A stretch of 64,000 nt of DNA, taken from positions 19,314,390 through 19,378,389 of the forward strand of contig JBCFYV010002255.1 in the NCBI GenBank assembly GCA_039000515.1. The letters are read 5' to 3'. The notes beneath the pieces were generated by a model. That model ran no database searches. It worked only from the letters and a program-made list of their open reading frames with translations, and was not told the DNA's origin. Source of the stretch: Timema cristinae. Lineage: Eukaryota > Arthropoda > Insecta > Phasmatodea > Timematidae. Below are positions 1 to 11,993 of this stretch, in pieces. Both the position numbers and the translations under genes were made by a program. Numbering within the stretch: position 1 is the first letter of the stretch; each line of letters begins with the position of its first letter.

Positions 1-1920
1 GTCGAATTTATTCAGTCCATCCAAGCAACGATGAGTGTTTTTATATGCGATTGCTATTAGTCAATGTTCGAGGCCCAACATAATTCCAACAGTTACGAAC
101 TGTTAATGTTGAATTGTGTGGCTCTTACAGAGATGTCTGTCAACGTTTGCAACTGTTAGAAAATGACGCTCATTGGGATCAAACTCTCAATGATGCTATA
201 ATTTCTTCACAAGCTCATTAAATACGAACATTGTTTTCTATAATTATATCAACATGCTTCCCATCAAAAACAATTGATTTATGGATCAAATACAAAGATG
301 ATATGTGTGACGATATCTTGCATCAAATGCACATTAGAAGAGGAAATCCAAATTTACAAGTCAGTGAAGAAATTTACAACGAGGCATTAATATCAATTGA
401 GGACATGTGCTTGATGATGTCGAACAAAGTATTATCTCAATTAGGCATGGCCGCGCCTAATCGCCCGATGCACGACGCTTTTAATCAAAAGTTGCAACGA
501 GAAAAACTGTACGATCTCGATACTTTAAGAGAATCAGTCCGAATAAATCTTCCACTGTTGAACAACAACAAAAGTATGTATTTGATACTCTTATGGAAGT
601 TTTACATGATGGAACTGGAGGGATTTACTTCTTGGACGCTCCCCTGGTACAGGAAAAACATTTTGATTTCTTTGATTTTAGCAACAATTCGCTCACACAA
701 TGAAATTGAACTCGCAATTGCTTCATCAGGCATTGCAGCTACATTGTTGGAAGGCGGTCGAACAGCCCATCCAGTGCTAAAATTGCCGTTGAATATGCCA
801 AGGAACGAAACTCCGATCTGCAACATTTTGAAGAACTCTGCAATGGCAAAGGTTTTGCAGTAATGTAAATTGATAGTTTGGGATGAATGCACGATGGCAC
901 ATAAAAAGTCTTTGGAGGCATTAGACCGAACCATGCAAGATCTGCGGAACAATCGAAACCGATTTGGTGGTGCGATAATTTTGTTAGCAGGAGATTTTCG
1001 TCTAACATTGCCAGTGATTCCACAATCAACGCCAGCTGATGAACTTAATGCATGTTTAAAGTCCTCAGTTTTGTGGAAACACGTAAAAATACTAAATTTA
1101 AGCAAGAATATGCGTGTTGAGTTGCAAAATGATCGATCTAGAGAAATATTTTCAAAACAACTCATTGACATAGGTAATGGCAACTTCGCTTTAGACTCTT
1201 TCACTGGCTGCGTTACCTTTCCTGACAATTTTTGTCAGTTTACTGATTCAAAAACCGAACTCATTCAAAAGGTGTTCCCAAACATTGCTCAAAATTACAG
1301 ATATCATATTTGGTGGTGAGCGAATGACTCCCAAAAACATGGATGTAAATCAATTAAATTTCAGAATTCAAAACGAAATTGCCGGTGAATTGAGGACATA
1401 CAAATCAGTTGATTCCACTACTAACCAAGATGATGTCAACTATCCACCCGAATTTTTGAACTCGCTGGATTTGCCAGGATTGCCGCCTCACAATCTTCAA
1501 TTAAAGGTCGGATTGGTGATCATAATTTTGCGAAATATCAACCAACCACGTCTTTGTAAGGCACACGGCTAGCGGTAAAAAAATTACTGAACAACGTGAT
1601 CGAAGAAACCATTGTAAACGGAAAGTATAGAGGAGAAGACGTTTTGATAACACGCATCCCAATGATTACGACTGACATACCATTTGAATTTAAACGACTG
1701 CAGTTTCCAGTGCGGCTTGCTTTCGCTATTACCATAAATAAATTCCAGGGGCAGTCATTGAGTGTTTGCGGCATTAATCTTGAAAACCCATGTTTCTCGC
1801 ATTGCCAATTGTATGTTGCCTGTTCCCGGTTGGAAAACCATCAGCTTTGTTTGTTTACGCGCCAGGTAATCAAACAAAAAATATCGTGTACCATAAAGCG
1901 TTACATTGAAAATATAATTT
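1..1920 (+). pseudogene. Degenerate Helitron transposon, PIF1-like helicase half
   Basis: The conceptual translation, pieced across frames, reads as the helicase region of a RepHel-type Helitron protein from base 1 to about 1915. The upstream HUH replication domain would lie outside the window. Recognisable pieces are the linker around 230-560, the DAP segment before Walker A near 630-645, the Walker B-type segment IVWDECTMAHKKS at about 870-910, the GDFR motif near 990, and the late segments RLAFAITINKFQGQS and LYVACSR (about 1715-1840). It is dead. The phosphate-binding loop is broken by a frame change near 640-665. CAA has become TAA at 861-863, with the downstream frame otherwise continuous. 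Further frame changes fall near 225, 1310 and 1570. The helicase would have unwound DNA during rolling-circle transposition. I could not identify the 3' terminal CTRR and hairpin. Confidence 0.9.
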
Positions 1921-1922
1921 AA

Positions 1923-4900
1923 CACAATATTACTAAAGTATTGCAGTGTACTAAATATAAAACTGAATTTTGTAAGTAGTTGTTGTTTATGATTATGACA
2001 TTAAAAATACATAGAAAAGTATATTAACATTATGCAAATTTATTGTTTATTCCACGGTAAATATTTGATAGTAATTAAATAAAGTGATCACTCTGAAATA
2101 GGTTTATACTACATTTTTTGTTTAAATTAAACATTTGTGACTGTATAGTATCACAAACTTATCTGTTCTGGTGACCATTACTGAATACTAAAGATATCAT
2201 CACGGCATGTGCACTTTATAAGCGACGCCATCACCAGAACTTGACCAGAAAAGATAAGTTTGTGGGACTGCCACAGACCAATAGCTTTTGACAGAACAAC
2301 GTCTGTCGGGTGAGCTAGTATTTTAATATATCTAAACGCATTCTCTTGTTTTTTAAAATAATAATTAAATTTTGACTGACGACGCCAGGTTGAGTTTGAA
2401 TGAGGTACCTGTAAAATATGATTAAAAGTCAGCAAACATGAGAAACCGAACTCTTTCCACTAGCTTTGGATTTTCATGTTCATGTTCATGTTACAGATGT
2501 CTAAGTGCACATTAAGGCAGGAATTCCTATCTGGAAGGCCTTTTATCTTAATAAACAACACTAATCAGTAGGATTATGATAATGTAGGAAGACTTACTGC
2601 TATCTCTCACACAAAGAAACTAAACTTTAATAGGAAAGGCGATATTTACTGTCACCTCCTTTAACATTGTGACTTAGGCAACTCGCAATACAGTTCTCCT
2701 TGGCAAGTAGTTGAGCTTCCAGGCGCTTCTCAGTTTGTATGGGTTAGCGGTGGTATCAATACTTTAATCGTTAAAAGTATCGGAAGAAAAATATCGATAT
2801 CGTACTAGTATCGATAACAGTAAGTATTGGTATCAAAATTTTAACGTGGAAAAATGTTTTTTTTTTTTTATTCTAGTAATTTCAACTTTTGCATCATAAT
2901 TGTATTTTCATATTTATTTAAATACCGAAAATTATAATGATTTTACCATATAATAGTAAACTTAGGTCTATGTTATGTGTTGGGACTATTGACATATGAT
3001 GAGCTAAAAGAGATTGAATTCTATAGTGTCAGAAAATGAGTGATGATAAAGAAATAATGCAATTTGTTCTTCCCCCACAGTCCACCATAGTAAACATTTA
3101 TTCCCAGCATGAGTGAAGATAACAAAGTTGTTTCTTTCGATATCGTAGTGTGAGTACTAATATCAGTAAAATTATCGGGGGAAAAGTATCGAGCAAAAAA
3201 AAAAATAGTATAGAAAGGAAAATATCTAGATTAGTAAAGTCTCGATACATTTATCACATTCCTAGTGTAGTTAAGTTTTAAATACACAACCTTATCAGCG
3301 TAGGAGTGGTAGTAGCTGACAGATTAAAAAAACTACAAAATCTACTTTCATGTATCCACTTGACCAACCACATGATCTGCAAAATCATGTGTTTAACTTT
3401 TGTAACGTTTGTCGGTCAAAAATGTCACAACAAAGTTTTTTTTTTTTAAATTTTAACCTTGCTTAATTCTTTTTTGTAGCATCGCATCTTCTTACTACAT
3501 GTTCATGCTATACAAATATTTATTAATTACACTTATGAATTAAGGATGAAGAGGGTTGAATTTAGAAGAAGTTCATACGCATTTGCAGGGAGTCAGAGTA
3601 GAAATCTCGCTGTTGTCAAATCAAGCAAGAACACCGCACTTCAAAAGGTTATCTGATCCGAGCGTGATATTGTTTCTAATTTCCTGGTTAATCTTTCGTA
3701 AGATGAACTCTTAAGTGTGACTCGCACCGTCAGAAATTCTAACAAATACGTCAGTGTCAACTATTCGGTTTCCTGAAAATAGGGAGGTCGAGATTCGAAT
3801 CATGACCCGCATAAGTACTAAGGTAGTTATTCCTAAACAATTTACCTACTCTCCCTCTACGAAAATGCTGCTACGTTTACTCTAAACTATACCTTACTCG
3901 TATTTACTCTATTAGTGTAAATATGTGGAACATTCCGGATGGGTTGTAAGACGTGGTGCACAAACAAAACTCATAAGTGCGACACCAAACGCAGATAAAC
4001 CCCACATTTTCACTAAAAACACCTCTAAAAACACGTATTTAAATTCGAAATATTTATTCTATTTAAATTTGACTCATTATTTCGAAAGCTCGTACACAAA
4101 ATTCATTTTCCTTTAAAGGCTTTCAAGTTAGGATATTTAATATATCCTTTTTTTTTATTATTTACTTTATTGGTTCTTCTTTTAATGTGAACTTCAAATG
4201 TCTACTATTTCGTTTTAAAAATGTGTCTACACATTTTTAAAATCGGTTTTGAAAATCTATAATATTTTGATAGTTTTAACGAATAATAACTTGAGATTAT
4301 TTAAGTAAATTGTTCAGCTCATGACGCTTTTAAAAGTTATAGCGTTTTATATCTAGTAATTTTCTTAGGACGCCCTCTGGACAAAATAACGTAGGTAATT
4401 TATGTGATCACTAAATTAAAAGTTAATGGGCAGCAGGAAAGCTTGAAAATGTCTCCCTACCCCAACATCATTCCCCTAAATTATTCAGTTTTACAACGTT
4501 TGGCATGAGTAACTGCTCTGTAAAAACGCGAATTTACCTTAACTATTACTCCTTGCAATCTCAGTTTCCAGAATTTTGCTCTCTTTTATTTTTTACAGTT
4601 TTTACTCTAGGTTTTTATGGTTGGATCTGATTATTTTAATGTTAAAACATTTTATATCGTATTTGATATTACCACGGCCCATTGCTCAACTATATATATT
4701 TCTTTATCTCTAAATTAATAAAGTGGTATTTCTACAACCTTTATTTTAACTTAGTTACCTCCTCTTTTTTTTCTGTCGTCTTCATTACATTTAGATAACT
4801 ATTTGGACACTTCCCTCAGTATCACTTTACATTTTCTTATTTCTTTAATTTAATTTATCACTTCTTAAACCTTCAGCTCACTTTTTTTGACATGACGATA

Positions 4901-5800
4901 AATACATTTTTTATTTAGCTCAAATTTTTGCGCACCCTTAAATATACAGGATGTCCCTTGATAAGGTAGCACAACGAACGTCGTCTGATCTTTAGCTTAC
5001 GAGAAAGGTGAAAACATCAATTAGGGAGAGACGTACAAATCACTATACTGCTACTCATAATGAAACATGGATGCACCATCGGCCTCCCTAGGAATTTCTA
5101 GTTTAAGTATTGATATAGTGAAAACAAATTCTGTCTCAAGGTATTATGATGAACATTGATTGATGTTTTATGAGCCCTAAAACACAAAAAGGTGTCTCTT
5201 ACGGGGCTCAATTCGAAACAATTTAATGGATTTTGTTAGTTCAGACTTTGATATTTAGATTTTATTCGGTCATACCTCGAGGCCAAATTGTTATTTTGGT
5301 TCTTGCTCAAAATAAGGGCTCTTTAGTGATTTCTTACTTTTGATAACTATAGTTTTTTTTCTAATGCTTCTAAATAATTTTTTCATAAGGTTTATTTGGG
5401 CTGTGTTTACATAATAAAGTATAGGAAAGTATGGACTTTTTTGTTCTAGATTTTTTTTTAAATATTTCTCCCTGATGTATTTTTTTATTTACTTTATCAA
5501 TTTAACTTGTTTTTATTTTACCCTCGTAAATTCTTGTTTGAATGTTTTTCTATTTTTCTTTTCATTATTTCCGTATCAACAAACTTAAAAGTGAAATACA
5601 ACTTATTGGTCTAAGAAAATAAAGGATCATTGTTTTTATTTCCTCATAAAGTTAGTTCGAAATAATTTTATTTTTATTTTTACTACCATACATTTCAAAA
5701 TAGTTTTAAAGAAAAATATTCTCTAGTACCATTACAAAGTCATGTTGAAGTTTGTAGAAAGCAAAGATTAACCTCATGTATGGGAACACGAACTAAATTC
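1923..5800. other. Non-coding AT-rich stretch with degraded repeats
   Basis: No gene is supported here. An imperfect inverted repeat lies at about 2152-2175 versus 2230-2264, where ACAAACTTATCT pairs with AGATAAGTTTGT. Around 2760-2830 and 3130-3200 there are two related stretches rich in TATCGATA-like words. A worn SINE-A-like fragment lies at about 3540-3900. The rest shows no coding signal I can defend. Confidence 0.6.
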
Positions 5801-5804
5801 CAAG

Positions 5805-5960
5805 CTCATTTGGTCTAGTTTGCTGGTGACAAGGATATCGGGATTCAAATCCTGCCTGAGTAGTTAGGGTAATTTTTCCTAAATTATCTAACACTCATCT
5901 TCCACGAAAATGTGAGTACATTTCCGCTAAATTATACCATTCAAATCCATACCACATTAG
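5805..5960 (+). repeat. Worn SINE-A fragment
   Basis: The stretch keeps the order of SINE-A words: a tRNA-like region with GGGATTCAAATCC (degenerate B box), then a stretch corresponding to the TTTTCC and CACGAAAATG body words. The head and tail are poorly preserved. Confidence 0.5.
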
Positions 5961-5997
5961 CGTTATACATATATATAATGCTAATCTCATAATCGAT

Positions 5998-6268
5998 ACA
6001 GGTACATTTCATCTAAATTTTACCTTCCTCATCCATACCACATTAGCGTTGTATATGTATGACATATATATATATATATATGAGTAAGGTAAAATTTAGA
6101 CATATCATATATAACTTATATTATTATAAGATATATATATAAAACCTATATATATATATAACGTTAATTTGGTATTAATGAGGAAGGTAAATTTTAGATA
6201 TATAAAATATAACGCTAATGTGATATGGATGAGAAAGGTAAAATTTAGATGAAATTTACCTGCATTGA
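5998..6268. repeat. Inverted repeat of SINE-A-like 3' segments around AT repeats
   Basis: The arm at about 5998-6057 reads toward CATCTAAATTTTACCTTCC and CACATTAGCGTT. Its reverse complement, with few mismatches, occupies about 6205-6268. The roughly 150 bp between them is mainly (TA)n and a partial third copy. The words match the 3' body of the SINE-A family. Confidence 0.7.
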
Positions 6269-6289
6269 TTTGGAGAGTAGGAAACATTA

Positions 6290-7430
6290 TTAAATTAAGT
6301 ATTTTCCTTAGTAAATCCGATCGGGATTATAATTCTGACTCCCCCATCAGCGTCAAACCATATTAATGAGCTTGACATTTAAACCGCTTGGTCACTGGTA
6401 TGGGGTGGACAGGTAGTAAGCCCTTTTGAGGTAAAAAAACCTATTATATTTTTTCTAGCTCTACTTTGTGATTTTTTAATTAAAAGTACGGTTTTAATTA
6501 AAGGGAAACGCAAACATTTTCACAGACATTTTGACAAGCACACAAACTTAGAAAGTGATTTGACGTAAAGTTCAAATTATTTTTTATTTTTTTTAGAATT
6601 TTATTTTTATAAATCTTAACCTACATTTTGGAACGCCACCTATCAAAAATTAACTAACTAATTATAGGAATGCGATGATTAAATTGTGCAAATGACTTTA
6701 ATCATAATCCTGTCTATTGAAACCAATTTTAATTTAATATTTTAGTACCGATTAATGAATAATTTTTTTTATAAACTTTTAATTTTTATTCTTTCCGTTT
6801 ATAATCGAATGCATTTATCAAAACCACCTCAACTAGAAACTCAAACGTTTATTTACTACTAATATATTTTGGAAAATGTGAAAAAAGCTTATCTATAATC
6901 CAGGTTATAATTTTGCAACTGGTGTTCACTTGTACTAAACGTCAAGTTCATCTAGTCTTATTGCTGCAGACGGGGATATTGAGGCTCATATCCTGGTAGG
7001 ATGTACCGAAGGTGTTTCCTTCCTAGATAGTTTCTTATTCTCCCTCCACGCAAATACAGGTTTATTTAATCGTAATTATCTATTTATCATCCCTATGCTT
7101 CTTGTGTAGTCAAGTGCTGATAGTTTGTAAGGCTCAAAATTGATACAGAAATAAAGATCTTTGTCGATTAGTTGTTGAATTTTTTAAACTTTCAATATGA
7201 CCTTATCAGTAGATTTTTAGAGACCTTCAACGTTATCTATATTTAAAACTTCGTGAATTTTAAATTAAGACGTGCCCTTAAACTCAGGATGTACCTAAGT
7301 GGGTAATTTAGTCCTGTCTTTATATTCAGATAAGGCACGCCCTTTTTCTCTGTCAGATCTTTTTCAACTTTCATTCGCCTTAGAATGAATTTATTTTATT
7401 TATTGTTTTAATATTTAAAGTGTATTTTAT
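6290..7430. other. Non-coding stretch with one worn SINE-A fragment
   Basis: No gene is seen. A faint SINE-A-like fragment lies at about 6950-7070 and keeps a tRNA-like head and a CCCTCCACGCAAATAC body word. The remainder is AT-rich without recognisable structure. Confidence 0.5.
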
Positions 7431-8155
7431 AACCTGGAAAACTCAAGTAATTTCGTATTTAATTTATTTTGAGAAACCTGTAAAATTCAGGACTTTGTTT
7501 TAATTCCTGCTCGAAAATAAAGGAGATATTGTTTTAATCCCTTAAAGAAAACCTTGAAAAACAAGGGATTTGTTTTAATCCCTTAAAAAACTTTAAAAAC
7601 CTGAAAAACAGTTGTTTTTTTTGTTTTAACTCCTAGAAAACTTGGTAAACACAAGGGTATTGTTTTAATTCCTTCTAGAAAACCGGAAAATAAAGGGTAT
7701 TTTGTTTTAATCCTTAAAGAAAACCTGGAAAACACAAGGGATTTTGGTTTAATTCCTTTTAGAAAACCTGGTAGATACTGAGGATTTTGTTTTAATTCCT
7801 TATATAAAACTTGGAAAAAACAAGGATTTTGGTTTAATTCCTTTTAGAAAACCTGGTAGATACTGAGAATTTGGTTTTAATTTCTTCTAGAAAACTTGGG
7901 AAAACACAGGGGATTTTGTTTTAGCTCCTAGAAAATTTGGTAAACACAGGGGATTTTGGTTTAGTTGCTTCTGAAAAACCTTGAAAACATAGGAGATTTT
8001 GTCTAACTCCTTCTGTAAAATTCGAGAAATTTTGAATTAATTTATTTTGTAAAACGCAGGATATTTTGTATTAATTACTTTTGGGAAATCCAGGAAATTT
8101 TCTATTAATTCCTTCTGGAAAACGAAACGAATTTGGGTTTAACACCCCTTTAAAA
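7431..8155. repeat. Minisatellite with an irregular unit of about 50-60 bp
   Basis: The sequence repeats a unit made of AAAACCTGGAAAACACA, then AGGGATTTTGTTTTAATTCC and TTCTAG, about a dozen times with substitutions and small length changes. The outer copies are more diverged than the middle ones, as expected for an old tandem array. Confidence 0.85.
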
Positions 8156-8394
8156 CCCTGAATAATGTAGGCCTACGTGTTTTGTAAAACCCTCCACCCA
8201 ACAAAGTTCGAGGCTGACACTCCTTAAGACATTATCTATAATTGACAGATAACTAGGATATAGTTCTCTTTCTGTCCGCCGCACGCTCTCTTGTTTGCTC
8301 ATGTTTAGCCATTCAATAATTACTCTTGCGATGTCTGTCAAGAGTTCCTGCTACGCCACTAACTGGAATAGTAGCTGCCGCTCTAGAATGGTCG

Positions 8395-9030
8395 AACAGA
8401 GAAGAGATTCATAAACGCCAGAAACCAAAAGTCACTTGATGGGGATGTCTGTCAGAAGAACAAACAGACAAGGGAGGAAGGAAATACAAATACCATTACA
8501 ATTTGTGTTCAGACCCCTATATTTAAATTACATTATATGACTCACAAAGATCTACTCTACGCTACTCTGCCTTTTATTTCCTGGGCATTCAGGTATTTAT
8601 TATCAACCAAAATATGTGGATTTTTGGACTTTTTAAGATGGAAAAACAATCAACTTCATACTATGTTTATAAGTCTTTTTATTCCAGTAACACCAAGGTA
8701 ATTAATTTTAGAACCGCGTCCCCGTTAGGTACTAATTACACTAATGGGCTAGGAATTGGGAAGGTTAAGTTTAGAGGAAGTGAACCCGTATTTGCGTGAA
8801 GGGAGGGTGGGAAAACATTTAGGAAAAAACATCCCCAGTTCACCCGACCTATATTCAAGCCTCGATCTTCCCGTCCTCAGCAGTCTAGCTCAACACGAAA
8901 CTAGCACGTTAGCTAACTACGCCACTGAGGCGGGTAGCACCGAATTAATGTACTATCTTCATCACTGTTTAACCTAAGCGCAACACCTGATTGGCAATAT
9001 TTCGGATACTTAGGCAGACCCTTAAATGCT
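8395..9030 (+). repeat. Unclassified dispersed repeat U, copy 1 (split by a SINE-A)
   Basis: This stretch aligns by eye with copies at about 13110-13560 and 42420-42850. Shared words include CATAAAC, GGAGGAAA with ATACAAAT, TTTTATTTCC with GGCATT, and AAAATATGTGGA. A SINE-A inserted at 8707-8942 divides it. The post-insertion part, around GCAACACCTGATTGGCAATAT, resumes the same order as in the 42 kb copy. No coding capacity or terminal repeats were recognised. Confidence 0.65.
8707..8942 (-). repeat. SINE-A copy (tRNA-derived)
   Basis: Reverse complement of the SINE-A family: a tRNA-like head (GCCTCAGTGGCGTAG on the element strand), a body with GGTGAACTGGGG and GTTCACTTCCTC, and part of the shared tail. 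The AACGGGTAGTAAG part of the tail is partly deleted. A short AATTAAT repeat flanks it at 8700-8706 and 8943-8949, suggesting a target-site duplication. Confidence 0.85.
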
Positions 9031-9074
9031 GGGATCACGATAAACTTAAGGTTCACGTAACGTTCACTTACTGG

Positions 9075-9235
9075 TCTTCTGAAGATGGGAATATCGGGGT
9101 TCGAATCCCGGTCGAGTCTACTGGGGGTGGCTTTTCTTTAATTCGTTTCCCATTCTCTTTCCACGCAAATGTCGGGTATATTACCTCTAAAATGTTTCCT
9201 TCTTCATCCCTACCCCGTTATTTACCATAGATGCG
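9075..9235 (+). repeat. Worn SINE-A fragment
   Basis: A tRNA-like B box (GGTTCGAATCCCGGTCGAGT) is followed by body words ending near ACCCCGTTA. The tail is lost. Confidence 0.6.
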
Positions 9236-9239
9236 TGTA

Positions 9240-10260
9240 AATGAACCAGTAATAAATAGGACTCGGTGATAAAATATTTAAATAAGTAAACTACCTGTTT
9301 TGATATGTAATCCTACAGGTGAGTGTAGTATCTAATTGTTGATGCATTAATTACTCTCCTCTCCCCTCCCCTTATCAACATTCGCATACACCCTCCCCCT
9401 CTTCCTTCAACTTAAATTACAGCGCTCACTTTCGATTTAAAACGCTCTATATAACCTTTAGGGGTGTCCACACGATTTAACTTTATTCGATCAACTGTAA
9501 CTTAACCATTAATTCATGTGGTTGAATAACTAAAGTTAAAAATGGTTCCAATATTATTGTTAATTAATCAATCAATTATTTTGTCTAACTCGGTTGGAAC
9601 GTGGTTCACACGATGAGTTTCAACTAGATTTTAACTTCTTGTTGACAAACTAAAACAAAATTTTGGGGAACCCCCGTTTAGAGGGAATCGAATACCAACA
9701 AAATTTTGACTGAAAAGGAAGAGTAAATATTGGCAGCGTTTTTTCCTTTCACAAAAAAACAACGTTGACACTTATTTGGAAAACGGAGAAAACCGGAGAA
9801 AGTCGAGGCCTCTCACATGACAGGGAGAAGTCAGAGGAGTTGGAAAACAAATTGAATATGTCACTTATTTTTACGATGACCAAAATAAATCTATTTTATA
9901 GTCTAATTGTTATTCTCCCCTTTGAAATTATAACGTACGTACGTTGGAAGGAACTTTTATAAAATACAACTTTTTTTTTTGGTCAACATTAATAACATCT
10001 TACTATAATACTCTCAGAGTTATTTTATAGGTATTTTATTGATGGACATGTGAAAGTAAATCTAATAATTTTGTTAGATGTCATATCAATTTCTGCTCAC
10101 TAAAATTAGATTCCATTTTGTTGTAATAAGCCAGACCAAGTTTATTAATCAACAAGTAGTACGGGAGAGAATTTTTTTTGAAACTGTTAATATTTTTACA
10201 TAGTATACTGTACTATATAATTTAAACTATTCTGATATTAACTTATATACTTTTTAAATA
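9240..10260. other. Non-coding stretch, no gene seen
   Basis: AT-rich sequence. At about 9460-9680 the word TCCACACGATTTAAC and a later TTCACACGATGAGTTTC hint at a small decayed element. An open frame at 9765-9962 has no recognisable domain and no splice or codon support. Confidence 0.4.
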
Positions 10261-10264
10261 AAGA

Positions 10265-10425
10265 ACAAAAGTTTTCGTTAAATTCCAGGACAACCTTGAC
10301 AAATATTCAAGAACTGTTGAGGTCACCAAGTGAAGAAAATTAAATTCTTTGTTTGTACTGAAGCACAATCTGATTTATTTTGACAAAAAAGACACGCAAA
10401 AACACTGACATTTTCTCATTTCCCC
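10265..10425 (+). repeat. M2 foldback MITE, partial copy
   Basis: It contains the M2 words AAATTCCAGGACAACCTTGA, TATTCAAGAACTGTTGA and the outer arm GAAAATTAAATTC. Only the central part and right arm remain. Confidence 0.65.
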
Positions 10426-10977
10426 CTCCCCCCCTGCTTTTCCACCTTAAATACTAACAATTATATTATATAGGCTACTATAAACACAATTTTTCCACAT
10501 AAGGTTGTAAGAGCCAATGGCTATCTATGTCAAAACAGCCACAATTTCCTTGTATTTTTATTTATTTAAAGTATTTAACTTACACTTTCTAAACCGACTG
10601 ATGTTATCAGCATACGAGAATTTCTTTGAGCGAGAGCGAAAGGGCTTACTAATTTAGTCGGGAAAGGTGTTTTCCCATAGCGTCCAGGGTTCCTTTTACA
10701 TGCCTCAATCGACATGGATCTACGGCTTTACTTTCCATCCGAAGGAAGATGTGCTACGCTTTTTTATTTTTCCAAGAAAAACCCGTTTACCCCGACCTGG
10801 GTATGAACCCACTAACATCGGATCTTGAGGCGAGCACTTTTCCCCAAAACCACCAAGGTTGACAATTTCCTTAATATTACCTTAAATTAAGACCATCTTG
10901 ATAACTTTGGATTATAGATTAATTAAGAATGTGTATTGGTGGACAAAATGCTTCTAAAAAAGGGATATATATATATA

Positions 10978-11010
<33 letters not shown>

Positions 11011-11011
11011 T
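10978..11011. repeat. (GA)n microsatellite
   Basis: About 34 bases of GA repeat with one interruption, preceded by a short (AT)n run. Confidence 0.9.
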
Positions 11012-11792
11012 TTACTTGAACAAATTTTACAAACCGTGCCTTTACGTATTAAAATAAAAGAGTTAAAATAATTTTTAATTCATAGCTTGCATTTATCTTT
11101 TTGTGAACGTCTTCTAACTTGGATACTTATTATCTTCAATTAAATTTTGGGTACCCACATTATTTCCACCAGCCCTCATATCATAGGGGGAGGGTCAAAA
11201 TGAAGTTAGGTCCATGCTAAGTAAGATTTAGTGGCAAAAAAAACAACCATAACACTACTTAGTACCACCACAACTGAACCACTATTTTTTAGGTTATTTG
11301 TGTATATTTGGTATATGTTTGTGTGTGTGTTTTCTGTACTGTATGTTTATTTATGAATTTTAGAAAGTTGAGAAAAAAAAAGGTCGGAGAAAAGTAAATA
11401 AAAATTTTAAAAACTATCTGTGCCAACCTTAGAAAAGTTATATTTAATAACAAATAAGATTAACTGTATTGTCATCAACATTTTCAGTCTCTACTGTTAT
11501 TTTTTAATTGTTTCAAAAGTCATCATTTGATTTATTAAAAAATCGGAACTTGTTTAAGTTAAAGGTTTGCTTATAAATAGACAACACCTATTTTCTTTTA
11601 TTTTACATAAAATTAAAACAATATATCAGGAACTCGTTTGACTCAGGTTTGATATATATATATTTTATATATATATATATATATAATAATGAAATATTAA
11701 TTAATGCATGTTAACAAAGGATGAGACTAATCAAGTTTTTTCTATGTTAATGGTGGCGATAATTGTGATTAAATTGTTGAGCAAGAGATCAG

Positions 11793-11993
11793 GGTGGAGG
11801 GGGAGGGAGGTTATGTACCCATGCCCCCTACCCCTCAGTTTCCGCGCCATTGTGGTGGTATTTCGGGTTTACGCCGGGTCGGTAGGCATTGTAGTACTAG
11901 TAACAGACCGGCCTGCCCCCGTATCGACCAAGGAGACAAGCCAAGCTCCGCCGTTCTGCCACGTGTTCGGCGTTCCACTGTACACCACCTACA
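11793..11993 (+). CDS. ARHGEF4-like: RhoGEF exon 1 (candidate N-terminal exon)
   Basis: A GC-rich open stretch in an AT-rich setting encodes a Pro/Arg/Ser-rich segment ([10 protein letters not shown], later [20 protein letters not shown]). It ends at a consensus donor, CA before GTAAGT at 11994. Two bases are left over, which join the single leading base of exon 2 as CAC (His). The left boundary is uncertain. An AG at 11791-11792 lacks a good pyrimidine tract, so this may instead be a first exon starting at ATG 11821. Assignment to this gene rests on phase and composition only. Confidence 0.5.

Noticed and set aside
7431..8155. CRISPR-like array
   Set aside because: The repeat units diverge and have no unique spacers. 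This is a minisatellite in eukaryotic DNA.
9765..9962. 65-codon open frame as a small gene
   Set aside because: No homologous motif and no splice or start context. It is likely chance in AT-rich sequence.
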